A stretch of DNA of 64,000 bases from Paratissierella segnis. GTDB lineage: Bacteria; Bacillota; Clostridia; Tissierellales; Tissierellaceae. The position numbers and the translations under genes are program-made. Positions 62,779-64,000 of this stretch are shown one piece after another. The DNA lies in contig NZ_JACRTG010000016.1 in assembly GCF_014385195.1 (NCBI RefSeq), positions 1-64,000 on the forward strand, read 5' to 3'. The stretch's first letter is position 1, and every line of letters begins with the position of its first letter. The notes under the pieces were generated by a model, which saw nothing but the letters and a program-made list of their open reading frames with translations, searched no databases and had not been told where the DNA came from.

Positions 62779-64000
62779 ATGGATAAAAATAAGAATACAA
62801 TCGAATTTATAATAGATGAAGTTAATTTCCCCAATAAGGGCACTGCTGTGGTTAATGGAGAGGCAGTAAAATTTAAAGGCGGAATCAAGGGACAAAAGGT
62901 AAGTGCAAAAATCAGTAGAAGAAGAAGGGGAAATTTAGAAGTAAAATTGAATGAAGTTTTAGAGGACTCCCCACTTGAGACGGAAATGGGGTGTCCTCAT
63001 TTTGGAGCATGCGGAGGATGTTTATATCAAAAATTGCCCTACGAAAAAGAAATAGAATATAAATTGAATCAAGTTCAAAGATTATTTGATGCTGAAGACA
63101 TAGGAGTTGAAATAGAAGGTATAGAGAAAAGCCCTATAGTTAATGGATATAGAAACAAGATGGAGTACACTTTTGGGGATGAGGTAAAAGACGGACCATT
63201 AGCATTGGGAATGCATAAGAGAGGTAGATTTTATGAGGTTGTCAATGTAGATGAGTGCAATATTGTAGACAAAGATTTCACAACAATTCGAGAAACTGTC
63301 AGAGGATATTTTGAAGGCAAAAATACACCTTATTTCAAAAAAAGGTCTCATAAAGGAGTCCTAAGGCACCTAGTCATAAGAAAATCCGCATCAACAGGAG
63401 AAATCTTAATAAATATTGTAACTACAAGTCAAGAAAATTGGGACATAGAAGGATTTATAAACATGCTATTGAATATAGACGGTTTGAATGGGAAAATAGC
63501 AGGTATACTCCATAGCATAAATGATGGGTTGGGAGATATAGTCAAAGCGGATAAATTGGATATTCTTTATGGAAAGGACTTTATAATAGAAGAAATATTA
63601 GGATTAAAGTTTAAGGTATCACCTTTTTCTTTCTTCCAGACCAATACCTTAGGTGCGGAGAAGTTGTATTCCATTGCCAGAGAATTTGCCGGAGATATAG
63701 ATGATAAGGTGGTATTTGATCTATATTCCGGAACAGGAACTATAGCACAAATCATGGCGCCGGTTGCAAAGAAAGTAATTGGGATAGAAATAGTAGAAGA
63801 AGCTGTGGAGAAGGCTCAAGAAAATGCAAGGCTCAATAATATTAGTAATGTAGAATTTATAGCAGGAGATGTGCTGAAGGCAGTGGACAATCTCAAGGGA
63901 AGACCGGATTTGATTGTAATAGATCCTCCGAGAGACGGAATTCACCCTAAAGCTATCAATAAAATCATAGACTTCAGTCCGGAAATATTTGTGTATGTAT
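62779..64000 (+). CDS. rlmD: 23S rRNA (uracil-5-)-methyltransferase, RlmD/TrmA family, cut by window end
   Basis: The 407 codons visible begin at ATG 62779. The order is an N-terminal TRAM domain (NFPNKGTAVVNGEAVKFKGGIKGQKVSAKI), a Cys cluster (CPHFGACGGCLYQ) for a 4Fe-4S centre, a central domain (YRNKMEYTFGD), then the SAM-binding methyltransferase core (FFQTNTLGAEKLYS, FDLYSGTGTIAQIMAP, LIVIDPPRDGIHP). The catalytic Cys region would come after the window end. Bacillota usually carry one or two such paralogues, so the exact RNA position methylated (U747/U1939 type) is uncertain. The gene is incomplete only because the sequence ends. Confidence 0.88.
   Translation, partial: MDKNKNTIEFIIDEVNFPNKGTAVVNGEAVKFKGGIKGQKVSAKISRRRRGNLEVKLNEVLEDSPLETEMGCPHFGACGGCLYQKLPYEKEIEYKLNQVQRLFDAEDIGVEIEGIEKSPIVNGYRNKMEYTFGDEVKDGPLALGMHKRGRFYEVVNVDECNIVDKDFTTIRETVRGYFEGKNTPYFKKRSHKGVLRHLVIRKSASTGEILINIVTTSQENWDIEGFINMLLNIDGLNGKIAGILHSINDGLGDIVKADKLDILYGKDFIIEEILGLKFKVSPFSFFQTNTLGAEKLYSIAREFAGDIDDKVVFDLYSGTGTIAQIMAPVAKKVIGIEIVEEAVEKAQENARLNNISNVEFIAGDVLKAVDNLKGRPDLIVIDPPRDGIHPKAINKIIDFSPEIFVYV

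Noticed and set aside
1..64000. tRNA, rRNA and riboswitch genes
   Set aside because: I looked in the intergenic regions but saw no cloverleaf with a TTCRANNC arm and no recognisable riboswitch core. A covariance-model search was not possible here.

Overview
The window is low-GC DNA with strong GGAGG ribosome sites, SLH-domain surface proteins, several TTG starts and DUF4179-type anti-sigma factors. This points to a Gram-positive anaerobe of the Clostridia, possibly Tissierellales-like. The lineage is inferred from gene content only. No rRNA or tRNA gene was recognised.

Layout. Positions 1-5852 are one very large CRISPR array: 90 repeats are visible and it runs off the left edge. Next come a decayed IS3-family element (5912-7512), an internally deleted IS21-family element (7518-8264) and two degenerate orphan repeats (8321-8418). 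Positions 8539-16827 hold a type III-D CRISPR effector locus: a HEPN (Csx1/TM1812-type) C-terminal remnant, a frameshifted csx20, a frameshifted cas10, a stand-alone cas7, a csx10/cas5-like gene with a helical (cas11-like) tail, a two-domain cas7-2x, csx19 and a large insertion-bearing cas7. The order matches the fused III-D variant (III-Dv), but cas7 and cas5-cas11 are still separate genes overlapping by 8 bp. No cas1, cas2 or cas6 is present in the window.

Positions 16.9-24 kb encode a MATE transporter, a PepD-type dipeptidase, an OPT transporter, a sugar isomerase/epimerase-like TIM barrel and a Gfo/Idh/MocA oxidoreductase. Positions 24.0-27.7 kb carry two divergent ECF sigma/anti-sigma modules around a 17-bp inverted repeat. 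One anti-sigma gene is split by an in-frame stop. Positions 27.9-35.05 kb are a sugar-uptake region: LacI regulator with two operator-like palindromes, lipoprotein binding protein, RbsA-like ATPase, RbsC-like permease, and a second oxidoreductase/isomerase pair. An orphan Phd/YefM-like antitoxin and a GH18-SLH wall hydrolase follow.

Positions 37.2-42.0 kb (minus strand) encode a four-subunit 2-oxoacid (probably pyruvate) dehydrogenase complex. An intergenic patch with mobile-looking repeats, a DUF554 membrane protein and two exported surface proteins come next. Positions 45.7-54.6 kb are a likely catabolic cluster: zinc-ribbon protein, PucR regulator, NCS1 cytosine-permease-like transporter, nitrilase-superfamily amidase, DUF917, DUF1177, AroM-like, M29-aminopeptidase-like and an unrecognised protein. 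Together these suggest uptake and hydrolysis of a cyclic amide or other N-heterocycle.

Positions 54.7-64 kb are mostly housekeeping: PF06541 membrane protein, CNNM/CorC-type CBS membrane protein, ArsB/NhaD-type transporter, a PD-(D/E)XK nuclease-XPD helicase fusion, a WG-repeat lipoprotein and an RNA m5U methyltransferase cut by the window end. The most interesting parts are the split III-D locus with decayed signalling genes, the giant array with overlapping spacers, and the PucR catabolic cluster.
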